A stretch of DNA of 64,000 bases from Callorhinus ursinus (GCF_003265705.1 NW_020312817.1:47537598-47601597); one strand, 5' to 3'; positions 46,714 to 58,486 are shown, counted from the first letter of the stretch. Notes: a model not told the origin generated them from the letters alone. Translations and numbers: made by a program.

Positions 46714-47246
46714 GCTTTAAATCAACCTGAATGTGTGTGTAAAGTACCTGCTTCACATTCCACATATTCTAGGCTCAATAAGGATGCAAAGAAGCTTAAG
46801 ACAAATTTCCTAATGGTTTACAATCAAATTGGTGATAGGAAATTCAGACATGCTAAACAAAAACAATTAAGATAAAATAGAACACAGACATCTCTAAGTG
46901 TCAAAACCTAATTTGTGTCTGCCAGTGTGTTCTAGAACAAATTTTCAGGAAGTGGGAGCCTATGTTACATTATTTTTAAGAAGGGCAAAATATTGGGATC
47001 CCAATGTATCCAAATCCCCAAACATCTTCTTGCAAATCACTAAAATATTTTAACTACTAAAAGAACAATCCATTGAGGACTTCTGCGGAATAGAATGTTT
47101 TTAAGGTATCAATTATCAAATTATTTAATCTCTATTGAATCCAAAGGATATGTTGGTATGTAGAATACAAAGATACTATACTGTGTCAGATATAGATTAC
47201 ATTTCCTTTCTGCCCTGCAACAAACATGAATGACCATACAAATTCT
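46331..47246. other. Unique sequence with a (TG)n tract
   Basis: No gene or transposon recognised. Confidence 0.5.
46658..46710 (+). repeat. (TG)26 microsatellite
   Basis: A 53-bp uninterrupted TG/GT run. It makes a run of Cys-Val codons in the plus open frame starting at 46657, which is not a gene. Confidence 0.98.
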
Positions 47247-47358
47247 AAAAAGAGGAAGGAGGAGGAGGAAGAGAAGAAGAAAAAGGAGAAGGGGGAGAAA
47301 AAGAAGAAAAGAAGAAGAGGAAGAAGGAGGAGGAGGAGGAGAAAAAGAGGAAGGAGAA
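47247..47358 (+). repeat. 112-bp pure purine tract
   Basis: Every base on the plus strand from 47247 to 47358 is A or G, in mixed GGA, GAA and AAAAAG blocks. No SINE head or body adjoins it. The minus-strand open frame over it is its poly-Ser/Phe/Pro translation. Confidence 0.98.
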
Positions 47359-48573
47359 TGGAAGAAGGAGAGGAACAGTAAAGATACTAAAGATGGAACC
47401 TGAATCGCACCCAGGTGATAGTGCCAATAGGTGCTTGGTAAATGGTAACACTGGAGCCCCTGAAGGCCTCATTCTTAGGAAGGAAGGGGTAGTGGTTAGT
47501 GACACCAGTGGGATCTCAGGAAAGCAATTGAACGGAGATGCAGCTTTCTGGCATCCTTCTCTCAGATGTCAACATTTTCATGACATATGAATATGTTTGT
47601 TAAAGTCGTGTTACAAATCACGGATTTGAGGTAACCATTTTGTAAGTAGAGCAAAATTTGAAATATTCCATAACCAGATATCAAGGGATACACCTTCTTA
47701 TTAGCTACTGAATTGTGTATTTGGGATTATATATGCTATAGAAGGAATTAAATCGATGAAGGTCAAACAGCAAAGCTATTGTAACAGGAAACACATTAGG
47801 GAGAGTCATGTAAGTGGTTGCCACGGAATAAAGTATTCCTAGGTGTGTGTAGAATAGAGAAGCAGAGATGCAGAGACCACGAAAAGGTTATTTTAAAGCA
47901 TTTACATATAAGCATACACACATGCGCACACACACAGAAACACAAAGCAATGAAAGTACATAGACAGAAATGCCAAATTTGGAAATAACATTCAGTAGTT
48001 ACAAACCACCTGAAATTTTTAATATATGTTCATTATATGTGTCTGTATATGGGGTCATTATATATTCATTATATACACAATTTATTTTATTATTAACCAT
48101 GACTTAGTGTTTTGCAATTACAAGATAGAATTAAAGAAAAAGTATCTCCACCAATAATATCACCTTTTAACAAGATGGGATGTGGAACATTGCTAACTTT
48201 ATAAAAGCAAACGAAAATCTTCTTAAAAGTAAGTAACTGGCTAGTACTGCAAATCCAATTGTACTAAATTGTAACTGCATAAAACTCTATTTTTAAAGAT
48301 GACATAATTAGAACTATGACATCATCATTCATATATTTATATATTTTTATTGGATCAGACATAAATAGTAACAGCTATATTTGTATTCTAAAAATCAAAC
48401 TAGAATTAACACTGGGTACATTCACCAAATGTGTTGCACTTGCCTTACCTTAAATATAAATTATTTAACATAAAACTTTTTACCTACTTTTAAATAAGCA
48501 CAGTCTATTTCTTATTGTTGCAATGTTAGTTCATAAAAACATTATTTTTAAGACATGTTGATAATGTAAAGAG
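47359..48573. other. Unique AT-rich sequence, no gene seen
   Basis: Contains small TA- and CA-rich stretches (about 47900-47945 and 48010-48080). No repeat family recognised. Confidence 0.5.
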
Positions 48574-48583
48574 TAATTTTAAA

Positions 48584-48765
48584 CTTTTTAAAAGATTTTC
48601 CTTATTTATTTGAGAGAGAGACAGAGAGAGTACAAGCAGGGGGAGGGGCAGAGGGAGAGGGAGAAGCAGGCTCCCTGCTCAGCCATGGGGCTTGGGCCCA
48701 GGACCCTGGGATCAGGAGCTGAGCTGAAGGCAGACGCTTAACTGACTGAGCCACCCAGGTGCCTC
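48584..48765 (-). mobile_element. Can-SINE with TSD
   Basis: Antisense, complete head and tail with a shortened body (CAGCCATGGGGCTTGGGCCC). A 10-bp duplication with one mismatch: TAATTTTAAA (48574-48583) and TAATGTTAAA (48766-48775). Confidence 0.96.
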
Positions 48766-48978
48766 TAATGTTAAATTCTGAGACAAAGTTTCTAATGTTA
48801 ATATAAACACAGAATCTTAAAACACACCATTTAAGAATTCAAAAGATACAAACATTCTGCTTTCCATTCCATTTTATGGTCTCTGGAGCACTTGTACACA
48901 GGCACCCACAAGTCTATCTCTCTTTCTTAAAGACACACACAGCCACATGCAGACAACTTACTTTAAAACACAGAAACA

Positions 48979-49177
48979 GGGGGCCTGGGTGGCTCGGTCA
49001 TTAAGTGTCTGCCTTCGGCTCAGGTCATGATCCCAGGGCCCTGGGATCAAGCCCCGCATGGAGCTCGCTGCTCAGCGGGAAGCCTGCTTCTCCCTCTCCC
49101 GCTCCCCCTGCTTGTGTTCCCTCTCTTGCTGTGTCTCTCTGTCAAATAAATAAATAAAATCTTTAAAAAAATAAAAT
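48979..49177 (+). mobile_element. Can-SINE with TSD
   Basis: GGGGGCCTGGGTGGCTCGGT head (a base or two missing against other copies), full body, and AAATAAATAAATAAAATC tail followed by AAAATAAAAT. A perfect 14-bp duplication AAAACACAGAAACA is at 48965-48978 and 49178-49191. It is the opposite-strand partner of the SINE 213 bp upstream. Confidence 0.97.
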
Positions 49178-49191
49178 AAAACACAGAAACA

Positions 49192-51300
49192 ACAAGAGGC
49201 AGGCAGGACTAAAATCTCTTTACAGTCTTACTTATTCCTTTTCATTTACCTTGCAAGAATAAAAAATAAAATTCCAGAAGGAGGAAGCGAAAAGTTTAAA
49301 AAATGGTTGACGTTAATAATTGAAATGAAAAGCTTCAGATTTTTTTTAAAAAGCGTACAGCTATTAAGATTAAAAATAGAGTAGACATAGCTGACTTAAA
49401 TATAAGATAACATAGTTTTATAGAAATGTGATTACTTTGATGATGGTAAGGACACTGTACCGTCTTGCACACTGGCTGTGGAAGAATTTGGAGTCTCTAA
49501 GATTCCTCCACGAAAGAATAATAGCCCTAGTAATCAAATTACTGTTACTTCTGACATGTAAAATGATAGAGATTTATTTTTCTTCTGAAAGGTTTTTATT
49601 ATACATTGTTCAAGTTCAAACTGATCAGAGTCCTGAAATACATGCTTTTGGTAATCTAAGGCTAACTGGATGGACAATTAGTCTTTGGGCATCTGTCAAG
49701 GCTGCTGTGGATTCCCACAAAAGGTGAATTAAACTAAATGACCATTCATGTTTCTTCATTCTCCATAATTCTACTGTTTTAAAAATAAATTTAAGATGTA
49801 TAAATGAAAATGCTATGAAGTCTACAGTCTTGAATTAAAACATAAGGCAAAGGTCCAATACTCTAAGAGTGTCAAGAGCAAGAAACTGCTAAAATACTAG
49901 AATACCTTGCTTTTACTTTTTTAGGGCACATTGATAAAATCAACAACCCACAGAAAATGAAAGAGAAAATCAGAATAATTGAAATATAACTCTTGTTCTC
50001 CACATGGATTTATATAACAAAGATGAACTGACTAATTAGTTTATGCATAGAAGTATGTTAAGCAATAAAAAAAAATCCAGTTTACATGTTACGACAATGG
50101 GTGAGGGAAAGCCTTAACCAATCAAAAAGCAATTACATGACAGTCTATGATTAAGGACCAGATGGTGGTACAGATCCTATGTGCTGTGTGGTCATAGGTG
50201 AGCAGTTTCTCTATTAAATGAAATGAACAATAAAGATAGGTGATGATAGGATTAAACAGAATCCTTTAGGCAGGAAAAGACCCTAGTATTTGTGGGATGG
50301 GAGAAAAGTACAAATGGACATATCGAGGTTTTATCCTGATCCTCCTCTTTTCCTGCCTCTAGTTCTTCTTGCCCTCAAGGAGCCTCATACACATGCATAT
50401 GGACTCCGTCAACCTCAGATTAAAATTCTGCCTATAACTCTCTTAATACCTGGCCAACGGTTGCTCCTTGGCTTGGCTGTCTTTGTGTCCAATCTGCAGT
50501 GGGAGTCTAGGGTTATTTGAGAAGGGAATTCAAGATCTGGGATTTAAGGCTGTGAACTTGATGAACAGCATAAGCTTTGAATGGGCTTGTTCTGTTGGTC
50601 TCATAGACCCCAGTCACACAGGGGTGGGGAGTGGAGATGGTCACAGCTGAAACAAAGAGAGAGCTAGGCTCTTCGAAGCAGATGGTCTAGGGCAGAATAT
50701 GGTAAGTATATTGTGTGGTAAGAGATTATAGGAAAAGAACCCCAAAGCCTAATGACTGAATGAACATTACAGATGAGGGACCAAAGAGAAATTTACAGCC
50801 AATTTGAGGTTATGAAGCAAGAGTTAGGTTGCCGTTTGGGGCATGAGTAAGGAAGACTGCAAAGGTGGATTGGCGTAATAGATTGGTTTAGTGCTGGACA
50901 TGTTAAATTTGTCCCATTCTTCTACAGCTCCAAAGTGGAAAGAAGCTGAGAGCTAGAGGATGAACTTGCCTTCAGTTTCTATGAGGAGGCAATAGGCACC
51001 ATGCTCATATGGGCTTAAAGTGTCTTTGCAAGCAGTGAAGCAAAGGTCTGTTTTTGAAAACACAAAGGGAAATCCAGTGGTACCTAGCATTCATGTCACC
51101 CTCAATGCAATAGCCGTAGTAAGAAATTGTTAACTCCCTAATGGATCTGCACACTCTTCTCTCCAAGGGCAGCATTACACTAACACTTGAGAAGGAATTT
51201 TTCTGATTCTTTGTAAGTGTCATCGTTTCATACTCTGAACACTTCAAAGCATAGGAAGTCAAGAGAACTGGCACTAAGTCTCTTTGAAATGTGCATTACA
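49192..51300. other. Largely unique sequence; possible MIR trace
   Basis: CTGTGTGGTCATAGGTGAGC and TAGGTGATGATAGGATTAAA (about 50140-50270) may be a decayed sense MIR. Open frames up to 99 codons (49428-49727) have no recognised motif. Confidence 0.45.
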
Positions 51301-53294
51301 ATGATATCATTTCCACTTCATATTACTGCTCCATTTTTAGACACTACACACATAGCATTTGGGCCCAAATAAGATGCAATTATGAAGGAGATGAAATGAA
51401 GGCAGCCTCTGCCTCTTGAGGTTTTAAGTGCTTTCCTCCTTTCCTGCAGTTTGGGAAGGAGTAGCAACTCTTTAGAGAATGTGGTAGTGTCCTAAATGAC
51501 ATGCTCAGGCAATCAGGCAATCACTTGCCATCACATCATTCAACGTTAAAGAGAAACTCATAGCAGATTATTCTATTCCAAAAATTGGTAGTAATAAGGA
51601 AATGATGAAAGAAATGTTTCTTCTTTCTATTAAATCCAAAATCAGTGTGTTAACACTTAAGCAAGACTTTTCTAACATAGGCAACCAATCTCTTATTCTC
51701 TCACTATTTCCCAAGAGTAAAAGCAAATGACATTTTCCTGTGTATTCTGAAAATAACATTTCATTTGTTCTATTGTGTTCCCACACTAGTCTGTTATATT
51801 TAGAATCAGTAACTGTGGAAAATGGAAATTCTGATTCCTGAGAAAAAGCAAGAATACAGTAATATTATTATACTACCTAATTCCCATGGAGAGATGGCTT
51901 TAATGTCAGACATGAGAGGAGAGAAAAACAACTGTAAGCACCTGGTATCCTGGTAGATATTGGGAATTGCCTCAAACTAGAGCAACATGTTTGTAATCTT
52001 ATCAGGACTCAATATATTGATCTTAACTACACAATCTATGAAAAAAAGAAGTTGGCTGATTTCTTTATCCTCATATACAACTTTTTGTACATGGGTCGGG
52101 AAGTTGGTCGATTTAAATAACTCATTTTTAGAATCCAGTGAGTTTCTCAATGCTGTGAAATACATCCATCCATCAAGATAGAACCATCACAGCATGTAGT
52201 TTCTAGCATCACCATGATCCTGAGCTGAAATCTGAGCAGCATGCAGGGGAAACAGAGAAGCACTATGTGCTTTTGTCTTAATGGGAACTCATAACTGGTA
52301 CACATTAGAGCAGGGGAGTCATAAGGGCAGACCTGTGGAATTTGGTGCTTCTTGTTTAAGACCCAAAACTTTCTCTTCAAGTACTCAGGAATGATTAGGT
52401 TCTGAGACTAACCCTTGCTATCTAAAATACCTAGAGGCTTGAAACATACACCAATTTTCTGGTTTATTTTAAAATGGAAAATAATGTCATAGGGTCTTGA
52501 AATATTTAAAGTTGGTGTGATCAGCCCGTTTCCTCCTCTACCATCCAACACTATGGGAAGCCAAAGCAAAATCAGAAACCACTCTATTGATTTACCACAA
52601 GAACTAATGGTACAGAAAAGAGAAATTCTCACAAGTCCAGCACATCAGCACCTTCTCTTCATAGAATGGATGTGCACAGAATCTGAGGGTGGCTTGGTGA
52701 GCATCGAAACAAAACAAGGCAACTGGGTGAATCAAAGCTTAATGTGCCTGCCTGAGGAAGCTGGAAGCCTCTCTCATGATTGTGATGAGTTTCCCTTCAA
52801 GAATGAAAATACACATCCCCTTGCCTGCAGAATTTTACAGTTATTTCTACTCCACAGATGGACTTTTCATAGGAGGCAGAGGTGTTTTGAGACGAGTTAA
52901 TGTACACTTGTTACTGCATAGTACTTGAATCGGTGTGATGAATATCTTCCCTCATGACTTTCCTTTTATCTCTGCTTTTAGGGCTGACCAAATCTTTCTT
53001 CTGAATGACACAAGATTTTTTAAGTAGTTTAATGCAGTTCATTTAAAGGGCTGCTAAATCCTTCTAACTTTGTAACTATTTTATCTCCTACAGGTGAATT
53101 TCAAAATCCATTATAGATATATATATAGATATAGATATAGATATAGATATTCCATTATTTATACAATATATAAATTACATATATAATACACAAATACTTT
53201 TATTTAGTTAGTTCTAGGTAGCAATTTATGTTTCAAAGGCAATCCATTTTCCTACTTTCCAAATTCTTAGCAATGACATCAGTGTAGTCCTTAA
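51301..53294. other. Largely unique sequence, no gene seen
   Basis: No transposon recognised. A 127-codon plus frame (52517-52900) overlaps minus frames. No domain or splice evidence supports any of them. An ATAGAT-rich tract at 53113-53155 is listed separately. Confidence 0.45.
53113..53155. repeat. (ATAGAT)n simple repeat
   Basis: A short ATATAT run followed by five or so TAGATA units. Confidence 0.93.
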
Positions 53295-53465
53295 CATTGT
53301 CGACCTTATTATTTCCCTTTTATGAATGATTAGATTATGCTAAAAGGGTTTATGTAACTTGTTTAAGATTACACATCTGGTGTGCAACGATACTTAGGTT
53401 CAAAACCAGCTGTTCCTCACTCCTAATCCTAAATTCTTCACCACTATATTAAAATATTTGAAGGT
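53295..53465 (-). mobile_element. MIR SINE, antisense
   Basis: TTATTATTTCCCTTTTATGA, GTTTATGTAACTTGTTTAAG, ATTACACATCTGGTGTGCAA, CTTAGGTTCAAAACCAGCTG and CTTCACCACTATATTA match reverse MIR in order. Confidence 0.85.
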
Positions 53466-53639
53466 TTTCCTATGATCTATTTCCATTAGTTTTGCTAAGT
53501 TCTTTGTGTCCCTAACAATTGCATTTGATAATGACCTAGTATCTTCAATATTAAGAAAAAATGTTTCTGTACAGATACTATGGCATTTCTTTGGTCCTCC
53601 TCACAGCAAAACCTCTGAATAACATTTGTTCATATGTAA

Positions 53640-54704
53640 CCACCTCTTCCTTCTTTCTCATTGTCTCCTCAGTTGTCTGTGTGAACTTGCATCCACTCAA
53701 CTCCAGTAAGACTTACTTTGATCAAGGTCATTAATTACTCTATGTTAACAAATTCAGTATCCACTTCTATGATTTGTTTTAATATATTTAATATTTTATA
53801 TATTTTAATTTTAATTTATTGATAGTATACTTGGTTTTAACATTTAATATATAATATAAATACTTGTTCCATAAAATAATTTCTGTTCTTGAACACTACA
53901 ACTCCGTAGGCTCTTGGTTTTCTTCCTATACCATTCTCCTTTTCTAGCATTTTCCCTTTGACTTAACCTCTTAATGTTTTAAATGCTCCAGGCTCAGTTC
54001 TAGGCTTTCATCTCAACCTTTACACTCCATCTCTAGGTAACCTTATTCTGTCTCATGAATTTATATACCACTTATATGTGCACATTTGTATTTCTAGCTC
54101 TGCCTTCTCCCAGAACCCCAGACAGTGTATTCAATAGCCAGAGATCTGTCATCATCTTTTACTTAATACACACAAAGTGGACTTTTTAACTTGCTTCCAT
54201 AGCCATCACCCCACACCCTCTCTCCTGTGTCTCCCTTGGTCATGTCTATTTCACTAAGTGGCATCACCATCCACACAGTTGCTCCGGTCAAATAGCTAGA
54301 AGTCTTCAGTAATACCTTTCTCTCTCCATTACTTCCAATCCGTCAGGATATCAACTCTATATTCAGAATCTATCCTGAATCAGATCATTTCCACTACTAC
54401 CCACTCCCTTCTCTACATCTTTACCGCTGTCGGGATAGTTCAGCCAGCCCTTATTTCTAGCTTAGGCTGCTGCAGTAGCCTCCTATCTATTCTCTGTGCT
54501 TCAATACTTAGCCCCCTTCAATCTTCTTCTCCACCTGTATCTGGAATGACTATTTAAAATGTGAAGCCGATCATGTTTTTTCCTTCTTTAATCCTTATTG
54601 CCTTCCATTCTCTCTTTTGTCACATTTAGTATTAAATACAAATGTTCTACCTTTGTCTAAAAGATTCTAAGTTGTGGAATCCTGTCTGACCTCTTACCTG
54701 CCTC
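53640..54704 (+). mobile_element. L2 relic, reverse-transcriptase region, first part
   Basis: Ordered matches to L2 coding sequence: TTACTTTGATCAAGGTCATT, GCTCCAGGCTCAGTTCTAGG, CACTCCATCTCTAGGTAACC, TCATGAATTTATATACCACT (just before the YADD motif region), GGCATCACCATCCACACAGT and GCTGCAGTAGCCTCCTATC. An AT-rich stretch at about 53770-53870 interrupts it. Stops and indels abolish coding. Confidence 0.8.
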
Positions 54705-54855
54705 TTACAAGAACACTTGTGATTATATTGGGCCCATGCATATAATCCGGGATAATCTCCACATCTCACGATCCGTAGTTTAATCACATTGGCTATATAA
54801 GGTAACATTCACAGGTTCTAGTGATCAGGACATGGATATCTTTGCGGGCCGTTAT
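54705..54855 (-). mobile_element. MLT1 LTR fragment inside the L2, antisense
   Basis: CTTGTGATTATATTGGGCCC, TAATCCGGGATAATCTCCAC, TTAATCACATTGGCTATATA, AACATTCACAGGTTCTAGTG and GGACATGGATATCTTTGCGG are the reverse of an ERVL-MaLR MLT1 LTR 5' half. L2 sequence continues on both sides. Confidence 0.82.
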
Positions 54856-55350
54856 TCAGGCTGCCTTCCCCTTCCACTCAAATTTGCACCCCTTTATGTT
54901 GCTCAACGTGTACTAGCCACACTCCTTTATTTATATCCTGGTCACACTCATCCCCCGTCATGTCTCTGCCCTTTTCAGTTGCCAGTCACTCTTGGTTACT
55001 CCTCATCACCGATCTCAGGTGAAATGCTTCCTCTTTAAGGAAGATGCTTCCTTAATTATTCCTTAATAATGCTTCCTCAACTGTCTGAAACTCCCTAGAC
55101 ATCTAAAATAGCCTTTACCTCTAGTGATTCTCTTCTCTATTACTCTATTTTTCATTACTATATAGCTCATACAATTCTAAAAGTATCTAATGCGTTTACT
55201 TTTTTAAATTTACTCTTTGTGCCACTAGAACTTAAACTATGAGAGCTGGGAACTGCTTATCTAGTTCACATCATTATGTCCTCCTTTCCTGGAAAAGTGG
55301 CCTAAAACATTGTAAATGCTTAGCAAGTATGTCTATATAAAGTAAAGAAA
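54856..55350 (+). mobile_element. L2 relic, 3' part
   Basis: CGTGTACTAGCCACACTCCT, TGTCTCTGCCCTTTTCAGTT, CTCTTCTCTATTACTCTATT, TGCCACTAGAACTTAAACTA, TGAGAGCTGGGAACTGCTTA and TGTAAATGCTTAGCAAGTAT continue the L2 to its 3' end. The 68-codon frame at 54832-55038 is repeat sequence. Confidence 0.82.
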
Positions 55351-55520
55351 TAAATGAATCAGCAGTACCCCAAATGGAGGGACTGGCTCTGTTTTAAGTG
55401 TCACTTGATGTTCCCTAGATATATTCTGTAAAATCTGCCCTGATTTCTGTGTTAACATTGTTTCCCTGTTTGGAAAACACTTCATCATCCTCCCCATTCA
55501 TTCAAACCCTATCCATTCTT

Positions 55521-55640
55521 TTTTTTAATTATTGTTAAAATATAATGTATTATTTGTTTCAGGGGTACAGGTCTGTGATTCATCAGTCTTACACAATTCA
55601 CAGCGCTCACCATAGCACACACACTCCCCAATGTCCATCA
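55521..55640 (-). mobile_element. Young L1 lacking its 3' terminus, with TSD
   Basis: A perfect 17-bp duplication AAACCCTATCCATTCTT (55504-55520 and 55641-55657) encloses poly-T and about 105 bp of antisense L1. The L1 part (TATTATTTGTTTCAGGGGTA, ACACAATTCACAGCGCTCAC) matches about 19575-19680 of the other young L1. The last roughly 270 bp of 3' UTR present there (19295-19560) are absent. Confidence 0.95.
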
Positions 55641-55792
55641 AAACCCTATCCATTCTTGATGGTCCAACAAATCCAAATTCAAAAGCCAACACTGCCATTA
55701 GAAAATTCCTGTGACCAATCACCTTTGTCTGCCTCTGAAATTCCAGGAAACAATGTTAATACTTTTTTTTTTTTAATCATTACTAACTGGTC

Positions 55793-55985
55793 ACTTATTC
55801 ACTCATTCAACAAATATTGAAAATTTATCTAATATGTACAGATAGTAATTAATTGCTGGGTCTCTCATTAGTTTCTAACTTCCCCTAGGGCAAGGATTAT
55901 GTCTTATTTTTGTCTATCTACTTTGGCATTAGTGTTACAAACTTAAGCAATATTCAAAATAAGGCAGCCTTATGATTAAAAAATG
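55793..55985. mobile_element. Possible L2 3'-end traces
   Basis: TTCACTCATTCAACAAATAT suggests an antisense L2 end. Just after it, CTAGGGCAAGGATTATGTCT suggests a sense one. Both are too short to be sure. Confidence 0.35.
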
Positions 55986-56689
55986 AGTGTATTGTTACCA
56001 CTCAGAATAAGAATTTATCAAATGGCTTATAATTTGTTGGTTGAACATGAAGACACCCCAAGGAGACCCTGAAAACATTATATTTATGTATAATCTATGA
56101 GTAACAGCTGAAGGTAAACAGATTGTTTTCCTAAAACAAACATGTTGTTATTAGAAAATCTTTTCTCAAAAAAGATAAAATTAGGACAATAATGCAGATA
56201 TAAAATAAATATATCCTAACATTTTTTTTTCTACTCATTAATTTGTGAAGGAAGAAGGGAGATGTTATAACTGGTCAAAAGAGAATGCAAAGAACAGGCA
56301 CATTTTTAGATCAAGAATATTGAAAGATTGTGCAAATGGAGGGAAAACTGGTTTTCCATTGGAAGGGGTGGTTGAGAAGTCAACTGAATCTCTAACAAAC
56401 AAGACAGAATTTGCATGTCCATCCATAGATGAAACAACTCATAGTTACAAAATAGCTCAAAGACAAGAAAAGATGAGGATTAGATAATCCAGATGGATGT
56501 CCTATAGATAATGCATAGTTTTCCATAGGAGCACACATTTTTCTCTAAGTCATTCAACTCAGGTCTTTCGTAGAGGTTAAGTGGACTGAAACTGAATGGT
56601 TTATAACATGTTTTTTAAAGCAACAAGAAATGCATCATGTATTGCATTATAACTAGGAAGTAAAACATGCATGTTCATATACCTTTATT
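55986..56689. other. Unassigned sequence
   Basis: The 80-codon plus frame (56245-56487) has no known motif. No repeat recognised. Confidence 0.45.
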
Positions 56690-57095
56690 TTTCTAAGAAA
56701 CAGTTTTATACAAATTTAACATGTTTCTGAACATATATTACAAATGTTCTCCAATATTCTCTTTGCTCCTTAATTTTGTTTGTTTTTGATGTCTAGAAGT
56801 TTTAATGTTTTTTTAAGATTTTATTTACTTGTCAGAGAGAGAGAGAGCACAAGCAGGGGGCAGCGGCAGGCAGAGGGAGAAGGAGGACCCTGCTGCGCAA
56901 GGAGCCCGATGCAGGACTTGATCCCAGGACCCTGGGATCATGACCTGGGCTGAAGGCAGACGCTTAACTGACTGAGCCAACCAGGCGTCCCTAGAAGTTT
57001 TAATTTTTATGGAATTAAATCGATTAAACCATCTCCTTATGCTTTTATGTTTTCTTATGTTTTTGAGGTACTTGACTCCCATTCCCAATGAACAA
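56690..57095 (-). mobile_element. Old L1M, antisense, split by a Can-SINE
   Basis: ACAAATGTTCTCCAATATTC and TGTTTTTGATGTCTAGAAGT lie left of the SINE. TTTTATGGAATTAAATCGAT and TATGCTTTTATGTTTTCTTA lie right of it. Together they match the reverse of the L1M region reading ...CAGAAGTTTTTAATTTTTAT... Confidence 0.68.
56807..56990 (-). mobile_element. Can-SINE inserted in an L1M, with TSD
   Basis: Complete antisense copy. A perfect 14-bp duplication CTAGAAGTTTTAAT is at 56793-56806 and 56991-57004, inside L1M sequence. Confidence 0.97.
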
Positions 57096-57682
57096 AAGAG
57101 CAATTAACAAATATTTTCTTTTAGTTTGTTAAACTTTTTATTATCTACAATGCTGTGATTCACTTGGTCTAATTATATATTTTCTTGATAGTTACCCACA
57201 CACTCTCCACCATTTTACTTCCTTCATCTTTGCTACATTAATAAAAATGCAACATTGTTTACATACTTGCAGAGATAGCTCACTATTTTAGAGTGTGTGG
57301 GTGTATTTATATTTGTGTATTTGTGTGAGCTGTGTATGTATAATGAACAGCAAAATTTTGTCTCATTGCATTTTTCATGATTTCTATTAGATTATGTATT
57401 CATAGCTGTTTATTTCTTATACAAATTCACTTTTAAGAATAATTTAAAATAATACAAGGATAAACCTTTATTGATTCTTTTATTATTTTTTGTACAGTAA
57501 GAAAGTAGTCTTACATTTTTGTGCAAAATATAAGTTGAGATATAACTCATACTCGATAGGAATATGTCCATATGTTTGCATTTGCCTAAGTTCTTATATT
57601 AAATTTCAATCTGTTCCTTTGTATTAGGATTGATTATTGAAAATAGAATATAGTTAATTGAGAACATAGGTATGTATGTTTT
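57096..57682. other. Unassigned AT-rich sequence
   Basis: Possibly further L1M, but no ordered matches could be made. Confidence 0.4.
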
Positions 57683-58206
57683 ACTGCATTTGTTACATAC
57701 TGCTGCATAACTAATGACTTTCAAGATTTTGTGCCTTAAAACCACAAACATTCATTACCTCCTAGTTTCTCTGGGTCAGAAATCCCATAGTAGCTCAACT
57801 GGATGTTTCTGGCTCAAGGTTTCTTCTCTGGTTGCAATCAGGGAGTCATCAGGGGTGGGAGCTATCAGAAGCTGAAACTGGAGGACCCACTTCCAGAATG
57901 CCTCATTCACATGGCTATTGACAGGAGACCTGAGTTCTTTGCTTTGTGAGCCTCTCCAAGATGGCTTTGGTATTCTATCAAAGCAGTCAGCTTCCTCTAG
58001 AGCAAGCAATCCAAGAGAGTGTGAATAAGAAGGGGCAGTACCTTTTATGATCCAGTCTTTGAAGTGACATACTATTGCTCCTGCTTGATCCTGTTGGTTA
58101 GAAGTGAGTTATTAAGTTCAGGCAACTCATAAGGAGAGGAATTTGGCTTCACCCCTTGAAGAGAGAAGTGTCAGGAAATCTGTGAATAGATTTTAAAACC
58201 ACCACA
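57683..58206 (-). mobile_element. MaLR (MLT1-like) solo LTR, antisense
   Basis: TTGTTACATACTGCTGCATA, GTGCCTTAAAACCACAAACA, GGGTCAGAAATCCCATAGTA, GCCTCATTCACATGGCTATT, CCTGTTGGTTAGAAGTGAGT, and the end TAGATTTTAAAACCACCACA fit a reversed ERVL-MaLR LTR. No internal retroviral sequence adjoins it. Confidence 0.7.
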
Positions 58207-58267
58207 TTTACTGAGGTTAGATTTTGAGTGAAGTTTTTAGCAAATTTAATTAAAGATGTTTTGTTTG

Positions 58268-58469
58268 GGGGCACCTGGGTGGCTCAGTTGGTTAAGCGAC
58301 TGCCTTCGGCTCAGGTCATGATCCTGGAGTCCCAGAATCGGGTCTGCATCGGGCTCCCTGCTCAGCAGGGAGTCTGCTTCTCCCTCTGACCCTCCCCCCT
58401 CGCATGTGCTCTCTCTCTCTCTCTCATTCATCGCTCTCTCAAATAAATAAATAAATAAAATCTTTAAAA
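58268..58469 (+). mobile_element. Can-SINE, young subtype, with TSD
   Basis: Near-consensus copy with the GGAGTCCCAGAATCGGGTC and CTCTGACCCTCCCCCC variants. A perfect 17-bp duplication AAAGATGTTTTGTTTGG is at 58252-58268 and 58470-58486, overlapping the first G of the element. Confidence 0.97.
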
Positions 58470-58486
58470 AAAGATGTTTTGTTTGG

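Noticed and set aside
46657..46875. Open frame starting with a run of Cys-Val
   Set aside because: The run is the translation of a (TG)n microsatellite.
47245..47505. Ser/Phe/Pro-rich minus-strand open frame
   Set aside because: It reads the pure purine tract in reverse and then ordinary sequence.
52517..52900. 127-codon plus-strand open frame
   Set aside because: No recognised homology or motif, with overlapping frames on the other strand. Kept as unassigned sequence.
54832..55038. Open frame within the L2/MLT1 area as a possible gene
   Set aside because: It crosses an LTR-LINE junction and has no intact reverse-transcriptase motif.
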